This document shows positions 37,546-49,900 of a DNA stretch of 64,000 bases, piece by piece. The DNA is from Eremophila alpestris peregrina. Lineage: Eukaryota; Chordata; Aves; Passeriformes; Alaudidae. The stretch lies in NCBI GenBank assembly GCA_009792885.1, contig WMCF01000066.1, positions 2,160,618 through 2,224,617 of the forward strand. The letters are read 5' to 3'. Numbering within the stretch: the stretch's first letter is position 1; each line of letters begins with the position of its first letter. The translations under genes were made by a program, and so were the position numbers. The notes under the pieces were generated by a model. The model was not told the origin of the DNA, did no database searches, and saw only the letters and a program-made list of their open reading frames with translations.

Positions 37546-40500
37546 TTGTGGAAATGAGTCCCAGGTTAATGGTCTGGCTCCACCAACTCAGACCCCAGCC
37601 CAGCATTTGGTTTCCAAACAAGCTGAATGTTGCTTTGCTCCTCTCTCTTAATTCCCACCGTCTTTTCTCTCACTCTTTATTTACTTCTTTATTTCCATGG
37701 GTCTTAATTTCCTGCCCCCCGAGCCCTGCTGAGCCCAGGCAGTGCCTACATGGGATTGCAGTCCCCAGCCTTTCCCTGCTCAGGGAAAGGTCAGGGATGG
37801 AGGTTAGGGTGGCGAGAAGAAAGGCAGCAGCAGACAGACTGAGAGCTCTCATAAAGGTCTGGCTGTGAGCTTCTCTGAGAAAATGTCAGCTTGGGGAGGC
37901 TGTAACAGCTTTAATCTGCAGTACAAGAGGATTAAAAGACTCGTTCTCACAGGACAAAAGGGAGCAGAGGGAGCGGAAGGAGCGGAACAAGGGGAGAATG
38001 AAGCCTGCAAGGGGAGGAAGGGAGAAAGTTAAAGAGCTCAGCTCTAAAGAGCATCAGGGCTTAAAGAGCTCCGGCTTGGAGTGTAATAAATGTGAAGTGG
38101 CCTGCACAGAAAAGGGGCTTTGGCCAATGGCTTGGCTTTGCTTTTTCACACTGAGCACACACACTTCAGGCTGCTTCAGGCGAGGCAACTTGTTATGTTT
38201 GGCTTTGTTGATTTTCAGGGGCAAAGGAGTGGGAGGGGGAAGCAGAAGGTTAATGAGGCTCTGCCAGATGCGACACTCCAGAGGAGCAGTGGGCACTCTG
38301 TGCTTTAAACTGTGCATCAGGGGCTTTGATCCTCACCCCTGCTGTCCCTCAAACCCTCCTTGTCCTCGAGGGCCGGCGTGGAGTGGAGGGGCCTGGGAAC
38401 AGGAAGGAAGTTCGTGGAATTGCAGGACACTCTCCTCAAGTACTGCTTGAGCAACCTTTTCACCTGCTCAGCAAGGCTGGGACAGGAGGAGTGGGACTGA
38501 AAGGGGAAGGAAAGAAGACTTTAAATACTTTTCAAAAGGGAAAGAAAGAAAAAGCAACTCAATGCATCAGTTGCAGATGTAAAGGCCAAGGAGCCACCAA
38601 CACAGACAAGGAGCTGTGCTCCACCAGGGGAGCCAGGCACTGCAAAGCAGCTCAGGGCTTCAGGAAATGGGGGCTCTCGGGGCTGGACCTCAAACCCAGG
38701 CTCTGTCTGATCAACAAGGTTTGGACATGGCAAATGTTCCTGAAGGCAGAAGGACTTTTCCCACATCAAGGACACATTTTAGTCTTCCATAATCTTTGAA
38801 GAAATGACAGGAGAGGAAGGTGAGACAGCACCCACGAGTCCTGAGTTTCTCCCATGAACACACACCAGCCCCAGGAGCTGCCAGAGGAGAAAAGCAGGTT
38901 TCCAGCAGGCACTGAATTAAACAAGTCCTCTCATCTTCCATGTCACCCACCTTCCCAGCTCCACAGCCTGACAAACCAGGAGAGATGTGCCAGGAGAACA
39001 CCAGGCAATCAAATATCATCAAATCAACAATCAATAAGTATCTAGGGCAGCTTTTTCCTGTTTTAGCAGCTCAGCACAGTGCTGGGGCCTGGCTGGTGCT
39101 CTGTGCACAAATTCTACTGACAGGGGAAGGAAAAATCCTAGCTTGTAACATAATAAGCAAGTTCCAGACAGGAATTAAAGAGTCTAGCATATCCAGGGGA
39201 GACAGGAGCTGCAGTGGCATTAAGGTAAGGAAGAATATAATTACCTGACCTGGACTGTGGCCAGGATAATGGTATTCATTTATTTCAACAAAGCCAGAAG
39301 TGCCAAAACAATGGATTTTCCATTTAAACCCAGAAGATGGCAAATCACAGCACCCTGGTTTCGTTCTTCCAGCTTTTAGCTGGATGGAAGAGTTTTCCTG
39401 CTAAGGGTGAGAAATGAACACCCACCTCACGTGGCAAGGATGGCAGAGCTCACCCTCAGCTTCATTTGGGAAGCCTGATGCCATTCCAGGGTCCTGAGGC
39501 AATGCCTGCCTCCTGCAGCACCCAGAGCATCCTCCCCCTGCCCAGCCAAACCAGGCTCAGGCACAAATTCAGCTCCAAGCACAGCCCCCAGTTCGATCTG
39601 GTATTAATTATCCTGTTCTGCAGAGATAAATGCTTAATCCTCTGGCTGTTGACACTGGAAATGGCCCAATCTAGCCCGGGGTGGATATTATCCCAGGGAA
39701 CTTGGCCTCAGCCATGATCCCACATCATGTGCTGCACAAATGTTCTCTGGCTTGCAGGGAATGGATTTCATAGGGTGCATGGGCTCCTTCCGTGGCACAG
39801 CTAATCCAGAAAAATACATGACCCAAGCATTCATTGGATCAGGTTTTGCTTCTTTCCTCTGATTTTTTTTTTTCCTTTGACATAGTATTACAAATTTCAT
39901 GTGGAATTCCTCATTTTCAGACATTCCCTATTTCCTTACAGCTTACCAGCAAGGAAAGCTTCCCAAGCAGCCCAGGGGAAGTGGAGATGGGTCTGCACAA
40001 TCCCTGCTTCGAGGGGAGCCTTGCCCTGTTTGCCAGAAGAAAGGCAGATGATCCACACTGATTCCCTGGTTTCAGACTCCCAGGAGAGCCTAAATCAAGG
40101 AGTTGGTGTCAGGGAGAAAGCAGCAATGCTGAGGGGTGGGAAATTGTTCTAATTCCTGGCCAAGCTTTAAGGAATTTGTTCTTACCAAGTCTGAGCAGTC
40201 CCACTTGTGGCAGGAGGGAAAACCTGTCCCACACCCAGTGCCCCCTGCCCTGCTGCCCTGGCCATGCATTTTGTGACACCTGGGTGACACCTCCACCCCT
40301 TCCCCAGCCTCCTCCCCACTCGTTCTTCTCTTCCCCTCAGAGACCAAAGGCAAATTTTAAACTCTGACAGAGAGGTAAGTTTGAAATGAAGTAGTATTGC
40401 ACACAAGTACGTGGGAGTGAAGCTTTGCTCCCCATTTAACAATGGAATGGGTTTTCCAGACAGCACAATTCCACACAGACTCCAACAGCACCACAAACAG

Positions 40501-41094
40501 CTGAGAGAGGGTTGAGTACAGGAAATAGGGCAGGGAGTCAGTGCATGGTGGGACTTATTTCCCCTAAAAACACATTTAAACGTTTATTTAGCTTAGAGTG
40601 GTGCCCTGGAGCTCTGCACCACTGCACTCATACAATCCTTGCTTCCAGGAAGCTTCCAGTCAGCTGTGGGAAGGGAAACACTTCACAAAGTCAGCAAGTG
40701 CTGGGGGCAGATCCCACACAGGCAGGAGGAGCTGGAGAGCTGAGCACACACCTGAGGCAGGTACTGCTCTTTACCCAACGTGACACGAAGCTGCAACTCT
40801 TTCCTGAGATCAGATCTGGCTGCTCTCACCACCTGCTCTTCAGAGAGGTGGCTGGAGCCTTCTGTACATTCCTTCTACAAATTCCTGCAGAAAAAAAGGA
40901 GCTTGCTGGGAATATGACACACACTGAGAGAGCTGAAGTTTTTTTGTCAACTTTGTTTGTTTTACCAGAGCAGTTTTTCTAGTCTCAGTCCAATGGAAAT
41001 AAACTTCCAGCCCACCTGAATGCAGAGGTTTGGATCTGCCACCATTGTGCTCCATTTAATCCCAAGATCACAATGGGGCAAAGAACCTGCAGCA
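37546..41094. other. Intergenic stretch, no gene recognised
   Basis: No CR1 match, LTR or convincing exon was recognised. A purine-rich patch lies at about 37955-38030. The longest open frames (about 150 codons) have no family likeness. A further plus-strand AATAAA occurs near 40998. Confidence 0.6.
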
Positions 41095-41287
41095 GAAGAA
41101 AAGTTGATCTTTTTATTGGATTTGTCTGACTCCTTAACAACAGGATGCAGAGAGGGGCTGTTTGCTCCTGGGCACTTCACCTCAGCTGTGAGGAGAATTC
41201 TCCCAAGGACAGAATGGGAATTTGAAGCCCAGCCAATGAGAGGATGAGAAAGGGCTCAAACCCCTCATGTCTGAGACCAGAAAGGGG

Positions 41288-41366
41288 GTTCTGGAGAGTA
41301 AAACAACATTTGGCAATTCCAGCTCCTCAGTTTGAATTGCCAAATGATTGTTTTACTCTCCAGAAC
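41288..41366. repeat. Near-perfect 79-bp hairpin (32-bp stem, one bulge, 14-nt loop)
   Basis: The left arm 41288-41319 and right arm 41334-41366 are fully complementary except for one unpaired A at 41347. The arms start gttctggagag and end ctctccagaac. It could be a short-hairpin RNA, a regulatory structure in the SNX19 3' UTR, or the product of a template-switch inversion. I do not recognise a known miRNA. Confidence 0.9.
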
Positions 41367-42678
41367 TGTTCCAAACTCCCATACTGCCTTCAGAGTGCAC
41401 AGAGGTAATTCTCCTTTCTCTCTCTCCATCCCAGCTCTTTGTATCTAAACACAGAGGGGGACATTGCAGCTGGGACAACCCCAAATCCTTGCTGCACCAG
41501 CCCAGCAAAGCACCAGCTCTAAACTGGCAGAAATCACTAATTATTTCCATCTGGAAGACTGAATATTCAATCATCTGCATAATTTCAGAGATGGGGGTAA
41601 AAGCAGGGAGAATTTGGGCTTCCCAGCAAAGGAGAAGTGTCAGCTCATCCTTCCAGTGTGTGTAGGGACTGTTTTAGACTTTTGCCCTAACCTGGAGCTG
41701 GCAGTGGATAATTTGCACTCCATCATCATCTTCAGCAAAGCCTCTTAATATTGTCCCTCATCAATGACAGTCCTGGAGCTCCAAAGCCACACAATTAATT
41801 AGGAAGCAGCAGCAAACAAGAACACCAGGAACATCTGGGAAGCCACCAAGCACAACAGAGCTCTGCTGCATCATCTCTGGCTGGTGGCACTGTGTCCCCA
41901 TGAGAGCTGGGCTGGGAAATGGAAGCAGGAGGGAAAAGGAGGGAAACAGGAGCCTGGCACTGAAAGACAAGGTGAGGCAGCTGCTCTAAGCAGATATTTA
42001 AGGATTTATCTGAGTCCCAGAGTGCTGCTTGGCCATTTGGGATTATCCCAAAGCATTCTCCACCTCCCTTCTTCTCCAAGCAAGTGGCCAATCTGCCATC
42101 TCCAAAGCCTCCCTGCTGAGAAATGGCTCCAAGAGTGATGCAGAATTGATTTGCTTCTTGACATTGGATTCTGCCTGGCCTTGGGATGTCCTTAGAGCTC
42201 CCTAAAAATCTGTTTGCTTGCAGCAAAATGATCCCTCCCTGTATTTTCACCCAACAGGAGCACAGAGCAGCTCACACTGCTGTGTGTCCATTATTGAGCA
42301 GCTCCTTTGGGAAGAGCAGAACAGGCAGGTTGGAGTCACACTGCCTTCTCTCCAAACATGCATCCTGGTCCAAGAACTGCAGGCAGGCTCTTGCAGCCAG
42401 ATATTCCATGGCTGTGTGAGATGAAACCAGCCCAGACACTGCATGTGATCCTGCAGGGCTCCCTGTGTGGAGTGTCCTTGGATCTGCAGGGAACACCTTC
42501 TCCAGCACTGCTCAGGGCTTCCTTCTGTGTTTCTCCCAGAAAATCCACCAAAGCAGGGCACCAGATTGGTCTGTTGGTGCATGTTCTGAGTCCTTCAGTG
42601 CTCCCAGGAAGCTGATTGCTGAGCAATGTTAAATGCTCCCAAAACCACCCAAGTCTTGGACAGCCTGGAGGAGCAGCT

Positions 42679-42796
42679 CCAAATCCATGTCCCATGAGCT
42701 GAGCAGCTTTCTAGAGCCCTGCCTGGAGCTGCTGCAGCCAAATCCATGTTCCATGGGCTGAGCAGCTTTCCAGAGCCCTGCCTGGAGCTGCTGCAG
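42679..42796. repeat. 59-bp tandem duplication
   Basis: Copies 42679-42737 and 42738-42796 differ at three positions. Each begins ccaaatccatg and ends ggagctgctgcag. It lies in the probable SNX19 3' UTR. Confidence 0.95.
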
Positions 42797-43796
42797 CATC
42801 AGGCACAGCAAAGCCAAGCCCAGGGACACAGCCATAAGCAGCAGAGTTCAGGCAGTGCTCACAGCCCTGTGCTGGGGTCTCACACACTGCCTGTCCATGG
42901 CACACATCCAGGATTCCCCTGGGCTCCAGGTACTCATTCCTCTTCCAAAGCTTCCTGGAGTTTGTGTGGGAGCTGATTTCCCTGCTGTGTCCCACAAGGG
43001 TCAGCTCCTTTTGTCCTGTGCCTTCCAGCTGACTGTCCCAGGGACTAAAAGGTGGCTCAAAAAGCACAATAGAAGTGAATCCTGAAGTCCAGCCAAGCTA
43101 CCACTCCTCCCCAGCCTGGGGACAGTCCCTTTCCCATGATCAGAGCCTGCCTGCACCCCACTGTTCCATGGAGAAGCAGAGCAGTGGCAGAAGCAGCTGA
43201 TCCCTGTCCCCAAGGCAGGGCAGCTCCTCTGAGCCCTGCTCTCAGCTCCCAGGTGTTTGGGCAGTTGGATGCTGAACTTCAGGAGCTCATCTCCACACTC
43301 CATCCTTGGCCCAGCTTCCTTCTGGTGCCACAGAAGGTGCAGAGCAGGCCCAGGGCAGGCTGCTCACCCAGCAGGGACAGCTCTGCACCTCCCTGCTGCT
43401 GTCACTCAGCAGCAAGGTCCCATCACACCAACTCTCCCAGTGCCAGGTGGGCCCTGAAGCCACAAAAGCCAATCTCCTGTGTTCTCTGTAGATGTTAGAG
43501 ATGGTCACAAGGGTGGGGCAGCACCACAGGGTTTGTGGTTCCTTCTCCAGCTGGTCAGGCTGGCTCCTTCCAGGCTCTCCATCAGGTCAGCAGTGCTGCA
43601 CAACATCTTCAGCCCCTCACACTGGCTGTGATCCACCACCCAGCTGAAACACAGATGCCTGGTAGCAGCTTCATTTAGCACTGGCTGGAGGAATTCCTTA
43701 CAAGAAGCTCGCAGGCACATTCAGTAAAGGCTGAAAATCCAATCACTCCATGCCTGTGGTTGCTTTTCTCCTCCACTGCTGGGGCACCAGCTCTGC

Positions 43797-43929
43797 TCAA
43801 AGTGCTGGGACACCTTTGTCCAGGCCACTGCAGGCACATGGTGTGGCAGCTGCAGTCTCAGGCTCCTTGCTGGACTCCTTCAGAACCAAGAACTCCAGCA
43901 GAATGTCCAGGAGGCAGAACACCAGGTGC
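43797..43929 (-). CDS. SNX19: SNX19 exon 11: C-terminus and stop codon
   Basis: The acceptor TCTCCATTCCAG|GCACCTG completes Arg888. The exon continues H-L-V-F-C-L-L-D-I-L-L-E-F-L, corresponding to human H-L-I-Y-C-L-G-D-I-I-L-E-F-L, then a divergent tail (K-E-S-S-K-E-P-E-T... G-V-P-A-L) and TGA at 43799-43797. The divergent tail is usual in this family, and the stop position agrees with the human length. Confidence 0.93.
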
Positions 43930-46900
43930 CTGGAATGGAGAAAAGACAAAGCTCAGGCTGCTCAGGAAGACAAAGCTCAGGAAGGAGAGTTCCAGTGCTC
44001 CAGGGGAGAGAGGAACAATTTTGGGTCCCCAGGAGAAATGCTTTCAGAGGTGGTTCAGCTTTTTTTCACCTCTCCCAAAACCAGTGGGTGTTGAAGCTGC
44101 AGAGCAGCACAGAAAACCACAAATGCATCTTCTGGAACAAAACATGTGTTTAACAGGATCCCAGGGCCACTGAAGATAGAAAAGATCTCTGAGATCATCC
44201 AACCTGTGCCCAATCCCCACCTTGTCACCCAGACCAGAGCACTGAGTGCCACTTCCTGTTGTTCCCCATCAGAAGATGGGGACTCCAACACCACCCTGGG
44301 CAGCCCTTTTCAATATTTAACAACCCTTTCAGTGAAGAAATACCTCCTGATGTCCAGTCTGACCCTCATTTCTCTGCTGTCCATCACCAAACACAGCACT
44401 AGGAACAGACAGAAACACCTCCTACACAGACTGCAGCTCTCCAGAACCAAACTAAACCAGCATTTGTCTCATTTCCCTGACATGCACTAACTAAGCAGGC
44501 CAAACATCATTAACCTGAGTGGCTCAATAATCTGCAGCCAGACTGGACATGCAGATGCCTCCTGATATTGCAAGGCTGGAATAATAAGCTGGATGTGTTG
44601 GATGCCAAGCAGCAGTGGCAAAACCCTGGGCACAGCTCTCAGAGGGCAGCAGGGTGAAGAACACAGTCACATACCTGTTTATCACAGGCTGGCTCAGAGA
44701 CTCCAGCACCAGGCTCCAGCTCATCTGACACTTACTGGTCCCAAGGATTTCCTGGATCACATCTGTAAGTGTTGGGAGACAAAGCTTTGGGAATTGCAGG
44801 TTTCCACAGGTCACTCTTCTCCTGGGGGGTGCTGAATCAAAGCTGATGAGGGTGCTCTGAGGAGGGAGTGCCAGGAGAGCATTCCTGGCTACAAGGGCAC
44901 ATCAGCAGTGCTTTTCCACTCCCAAAGGACAGTGAGGGCCCTCCACACTGCAGCAAGGAGTTAAAAGTTCAGGCTGCACTCACAGGGATTAGGCAGCAGC
45001 TGCTTTAATGCCAAAGGTCCCCGTGTCAAACTTCAAGAGAGGGAAATCCAGTGCAGCTGGGCTCAGGATTTCAGGCCAGTGGAAAAGCTTTGCATGGTGA
45101 CTTTCCTCACCATGGGACCCTGTGGCAGCAGGTGGGGCAGAGCTGTCCTGAGCCCTGCCTTGGGAAGGCAGCCCAGCAGAACTGAGAGCACTGAATCATG
45201 GCCTGCCTACACACAGGAATTGCCCTTCCCTCTGAGCTGGGCTGCTTCCCAAATCCTTACACAAACTGTCCAGAACTGGAAAACTCTGGGTTTTGCTTGC
45301 AGGAAACCATCAAACCTCAAGGGTCATGAAGGTTTCCCAGTGCCTTGGCACGAGCAGTCTCCATCTCTGCATTAAGCACATTTCCAGAGATTCCAGTGCA
45401 CTGGAGAGTTCCCCAGCCACTCTCCCATCCCAAGGGCAGCTGACAAATCTCTGGGACACACTTACTGGGCAAGATCCCCATCAGGCTCTGCAGGGCCTGC
45501 TCTGCTGTTGCCTTCTTCTGCTCCTCTGTCCTGGGGGGTTTAGGCACTGCTGGTAAAACTCCTCCAGGCCAGATGGACTCCTGGAGCAACTGGAGATACT
45601 GGACCCAGCGCTGGGTGCAGGTCAGGGTAACCACCTGCACCTCCAGCCACCTGCAGGGACAGGGACAGGGAGAAGGATCAGGAAAAGTCAGGCTTGGGAC
45701 CAAGCTGGGATATTTCCACCCATCAAGAGCCCTGGAGAGGTAAATCAGCTTCCTTGGGTTTGTTAATGTGCAGTTTTCATGTCTGTACACCCAGGATTTT
45801 CACAAGTGTTAATCAGCTGAGGTTTCCATGCACTAAAAGTGGGATGTGTTCCCTGCATTTGAGACAAATGGGAAAAGGAAAGGCCATAAAAGGTCCCATC
45901 ACCCTGTTAATCACAGGAACCCAAGTGAATCACTGGTCACCAAAGGAAGCCCAGCTCAGGGACACAACTGGCCTGAAGCTCCTAAGTTATCTCCAAGCAC
46001 AGTCTGAGACAGAGCTGGAGGAATTGTTTAACTACAAACAGCCCCCAGGAAGGACTGGAAGGACATGAGCCCTGTTCTGGCAGCCTCTGCTCCTCTCATC
46101 AGTCCCTCTGCTGCCAAGACAGTCAGGGGTGTCTTTCCTGGAGAACAAAACACACTCCAAGGATGACAAGCCATGAATACCCTGATGCTCCACTCCCCTC
46201 TCATCCTGCCCTGCTGCCCAGTCCTGCTCCATCCACTGATGGCAAGCAATGAAGTACAGAACCCCCAGATGGTTCAATTTTGGGACCTTAAAGCTCATCT
46301 CATTCCACCCTGGGCAGGGACACCTTCTACTAGACCAAGCTTGTTAGTAGCTTGTTGTTAGTAGTGCCTGTCTCAGGGCAAAGTCATTGAGACTTTGTTC
46401 CCAGAACTTCCTTTTGTAAACAATTTCCATGTTCTCAGAACAGTATCTTTGCACCTGGTGTTTTGTGTTTTTCTGCTTTACCCAATGGAGTAGGAGAGGT
46501 GTTGATCTTGTTAACCAATCATGTAACTCTGCACAGACTATGCTATATATATGAGTGGAGAATCAATAAAGTAAGCCTTCATCTTAGAATTCTGAATTAT
46601 TGGAGTCTTGTGTGTCCAACAGCGACGACTTCCCATGCCACAGCCATCAGCCACAACTTGCACTGCCTAAAATCTTTCCCCTCAGGATCAGGAGAGGCCA
46701 TGGATGAACCCCACAGGATGAGGATTCAGGGCTCAGGGTGCAGCACTNNNNNNNNNNNNNNNNNNNNNNNNNNNNNNNNNNNNNNNNNNNNNNNNNNNNN
46801 NNNNNNNNNNNNNNNNNNNNNNNNNNNNNNNNNNNNNNNNNNNNNNNNNNNNNNNNNNNNNNNNNNNNNNNNNNNNNNNNNNNNNNNNNNNNNNNNNNNN

Positions 46901-49900
46901 NNNNNNNNNNNNNNNNNNNNNNNNNNNNNNNNNNNNNNNNNNNNNNNNNNNNNNNNNNNNNNNNNNNNNNNNNNNNNNNNNNAACCCCACAGGATGGGGA
47001 TTCAGGGTGCAGCACTGATGGTGCTGTTGGCCTCACTGGCTCTGCAGCAAAGCTGGGAGTGTCAGCACAGCACTGGGGTAGGGAAAAGGCTTGTGATTTT
47101 GCCAGTTCTTCAAGATTCCCAGAGGACAGGAGGCAGCCAGCAGGGCCAGGAGAGCCATTCCTCTTGGCAGCTGCTCTTCGTGCTTGCAATTCCGTCACCA
47201 CTACGCCCCAGCACATCCAAGAGCCCTGCCAAGGCAAACTTTATTTAACCTGCACTCTGCCAGACTGTCTGCATTCTTCCTGGGAGAGGCATCTGGGCCA
47301 AGGGTGGCCTTCCCCACACAGCTGGCAGTGGGCAGCAGCAGCACCCAAAGGTAAGCAGGGCTAAGGAAGCAGGTTGGCTCCATGGGAGACAGGCCATGAG
47401 GATCTCTTTGGCAGCAGGAAATGAGGTGCAAGCAGCAGTTCTGGAGGGATGCACACCTAGGAAATGGCAGCTGGAAAGGAAGGGGCATTGAAACACCTGA
47501 AAAGGAGTCTCAGTGCAGTGCCTGGAATGTCTCAGAGCAAGGGGATGTTGCTGGTGCTGCCAGGACTGGCACAGGAAAAGGGGAGGCACATCCTCCATGC
47601 TCAGCATGGCCACGGACACGGAGCATGGAAGGTGCTACAAGATAATGCCAGAGGTGCAAACCCTCACAGAATCACAGAGTGTCTGGGTTGGAAGAGACCT
47701 TCGAGATCAAGTCCAAACACCTGAACTAGATCATGCACTGAGTGCCACATCCAGCCTTTTGTTATACACATCCAGGGATGGTGACTGCACCACCTCCCCA
47801 GGCAGATCATTCCAGTGCTTTATCACTCTTTCTGTGAAAAACTTTTTCCTAATATCCGACCTAAATTTCCCTTGGTGCAGTTTGAGACTGTCCACCTGTC
47901 CTAGAGGACAAAGTGTCACATCCAAGTCCTGCCTGGGAAAAGCCACGTTGGAAATAAAAGGGTTTTAATCTCCAGCCATCAGCAGATTTTAACACTCTGA
48001 TCATGGCAAACCCTCCAGCTATTCCCAACCAAATTAAAGTGTTAAACTGTGACTTCTCTAGGGGCAAGAGTTTTCATTAACACAGTTTCTCATTAACATG
48101 GTTTTTCATTAACAGGTTTTCTTACACAACCTGCTCTCCTAGCTGAGAAAACATCTGAGAAGCAACAGAAGTTCAGAGACTTGGGGACAGAGCTGCAGAG
48201 TCAACCCTGCACCAAGGGGGATCAGACTGAACATTGACTCCAAACTTGTTACAGCAACAGCCACTTTCCAGCCTTTAAAAGGCTGCAGAAAGTAAAATAC
48301 AAGCTTTTTTCTTCTTAGAGATGTTCCTAAAATAGCAAAAAAAAATCAAGCAAAGAGTGGGCAGAGAGAAAGTTGAACCTACAGAGGACAGCACACGTTT
48401 CCAGACAGCTCAAGAGAAAGCTGAGAGCTGACAAATGCTGGAAAGCCCCTCACAAACAACCTCCTGTTTCCAGCTCATGGATGTCCCTAAAACCACCAGG
48501 ATTAGGCAAGAAGGCCCCCAAGTTACACCTCTAAATGTGATCACATGTGCACATCCTGTGAGCAGGCAAGTGCTTACAGGTCCTGATTCCCACAGTTGTG
48601 AAACACTGTTGGATTTCCTTCCTGAGGCTGGCAGCTTTGGGAAGCAGAGGGCAGGAGCTGGGAATGGCTCCACACAAGCTCCTGAGGCCAATTTTCCCCA
48701 TTACAGGGTGCTCAGACAGCTGGGGAAGGAGCACCCAAACCCACAAAGTTTCCAAGGAAAAGTCAAGGAACTGAACAGGAAATGGGAAAAGAAAGAAGCA
48801 GAAACCAAAGGCAGGTGCAAATGGACACAGACTCTGCTCTGGGGTTCCCTTTTGCCAGTCTGTCAGGGTGTGGAGCCATTCCAAAGGCATTGGGATGAGA
48901 AGAACTGTCAAGACTGGTCCTAAATCCACTCTGGGAGAACAGCTGAGGCTTCAAAGGAAAATCTCAGGACACAGTGACCTGTCATGGAGAGTTTTCCTCC
49001 CTCCTCTCAGCCACAGTCAACCACCAACATCCACTTTGGGGAATCACATTCCATCCCAACACACACAGAGGCTGCACCAGCAGCATTGAAACTGTGAGGA
49101 GCAGAGGAATTCACAGAATCACAGAACATCCTGAATTGCAAGGGACCCACAAGGAAAGTCAAGTCCAAGTGCTGGCCTTGCACAGGACATCCCAAGAACG
49201 CCCCCTCAACTCCCACAGCTGTAGCTGCAACTCAGAGAGAGCCACACCAACTCTACTGAAAATTCCTACCTGAGTAAAGCCCAGAAAATGGCAAATTGAC
49301 CTTTCCATCCTGCAGACTTGTTGCACCAGGATCAGGATTAACACCTCAGGAACTCCAAATATCTGCTGGTTCAAGGCTGACCTTCACCAGCAGGTCACAG
49401 ATGATTTTTTGTGCTATTAAAGGCCTAAGCATTTAAGATTCATGTGCCACATTGAAAGCACACACACACTGCTCCCAGGTAGAAATAAATCCACCAAGAA
49501 ACATAAATAAGCCTCTCTTATTTTTTATTTTTGGATGGCTGATGAGTTACTATTTTCATTCTGCTGTTTCATGAAGAAATAGCCTTAATAAGAAAGAAAA
49601 AATAAACCCATCAGAGAACCATCTCCTTACACTTCAGCTGAAACCAGAAATAGGTGAAGTGACCTCCTGGGCTCAGAATACTCTGATAGTGCCCAATTCA
49701 AAGAGCCAGACTGCAAAGGCTACTGAGGCCTGCAAGATAATCTGGAGGGGCATAACTTGCCCATGCTGTAAGGCACCTCTGTTTGAAATAGCTGCTGGTG
49801 CAGGAATGAAATGGCTGCTAAAAAAGAGCCAAAGTAATGCCACAGTTTAAGCTGGAACTCCAAGGTCAGCTGCAGGGGTCCATTATGATAAGAAAGCCCT

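Larger units (their letters stand above)
41095..43796 (-). other. SNX19: Probable SNX19 3' UTR with candidate poly(A) signal
   Basis: This is inferred. Scanning downstream of the TGA on the minus strand, the first clear AATAAA is at 41117-41112 (plus-strand tttatt), followed by a T/GT-rich stretch. If it is used, the 3' UTR is about 2.7 kb and contains a 59-bp tandem duplication (42679-42796) and a 79-bp hairpin (41288-41366). An earlier non-canonical signal could be used instead; I saw only a weak GATAAA-like site near 42005. Confidence 0.45.

Noticed and set aside
37026..37651. Open frames of 142-180 codons on both strands
   Set aside because: They overlap a reverse-oriented CR1 fragment and its A tract; the protein strings recur wherever CR1 tails occur in the window (for example at 14000, 11100 and 5950).
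1..41094. Exons of the genes that neighbour SNX19 in other vertebrates (ADAMTS15 on the downstream side, NTM upstream)
   Set aside because: I looked for metalloprotease, thrombospondin-repeat or immunoglobulin-like coding segments and recognised none. The neighbours must lie outside the window.
41348..41366. Resemblance of TTTGGCAATTC in the hairpin to the miR-182 seed
   Set aside because: Only the first eight bases agree; the rest of the arm and the genomic context differ, so it is not a copy of that miRNA.
46463..47364. Long frames of 196-261 codons
   Set aside because: They run through the 235-N gap and consist largely of unknown residues.
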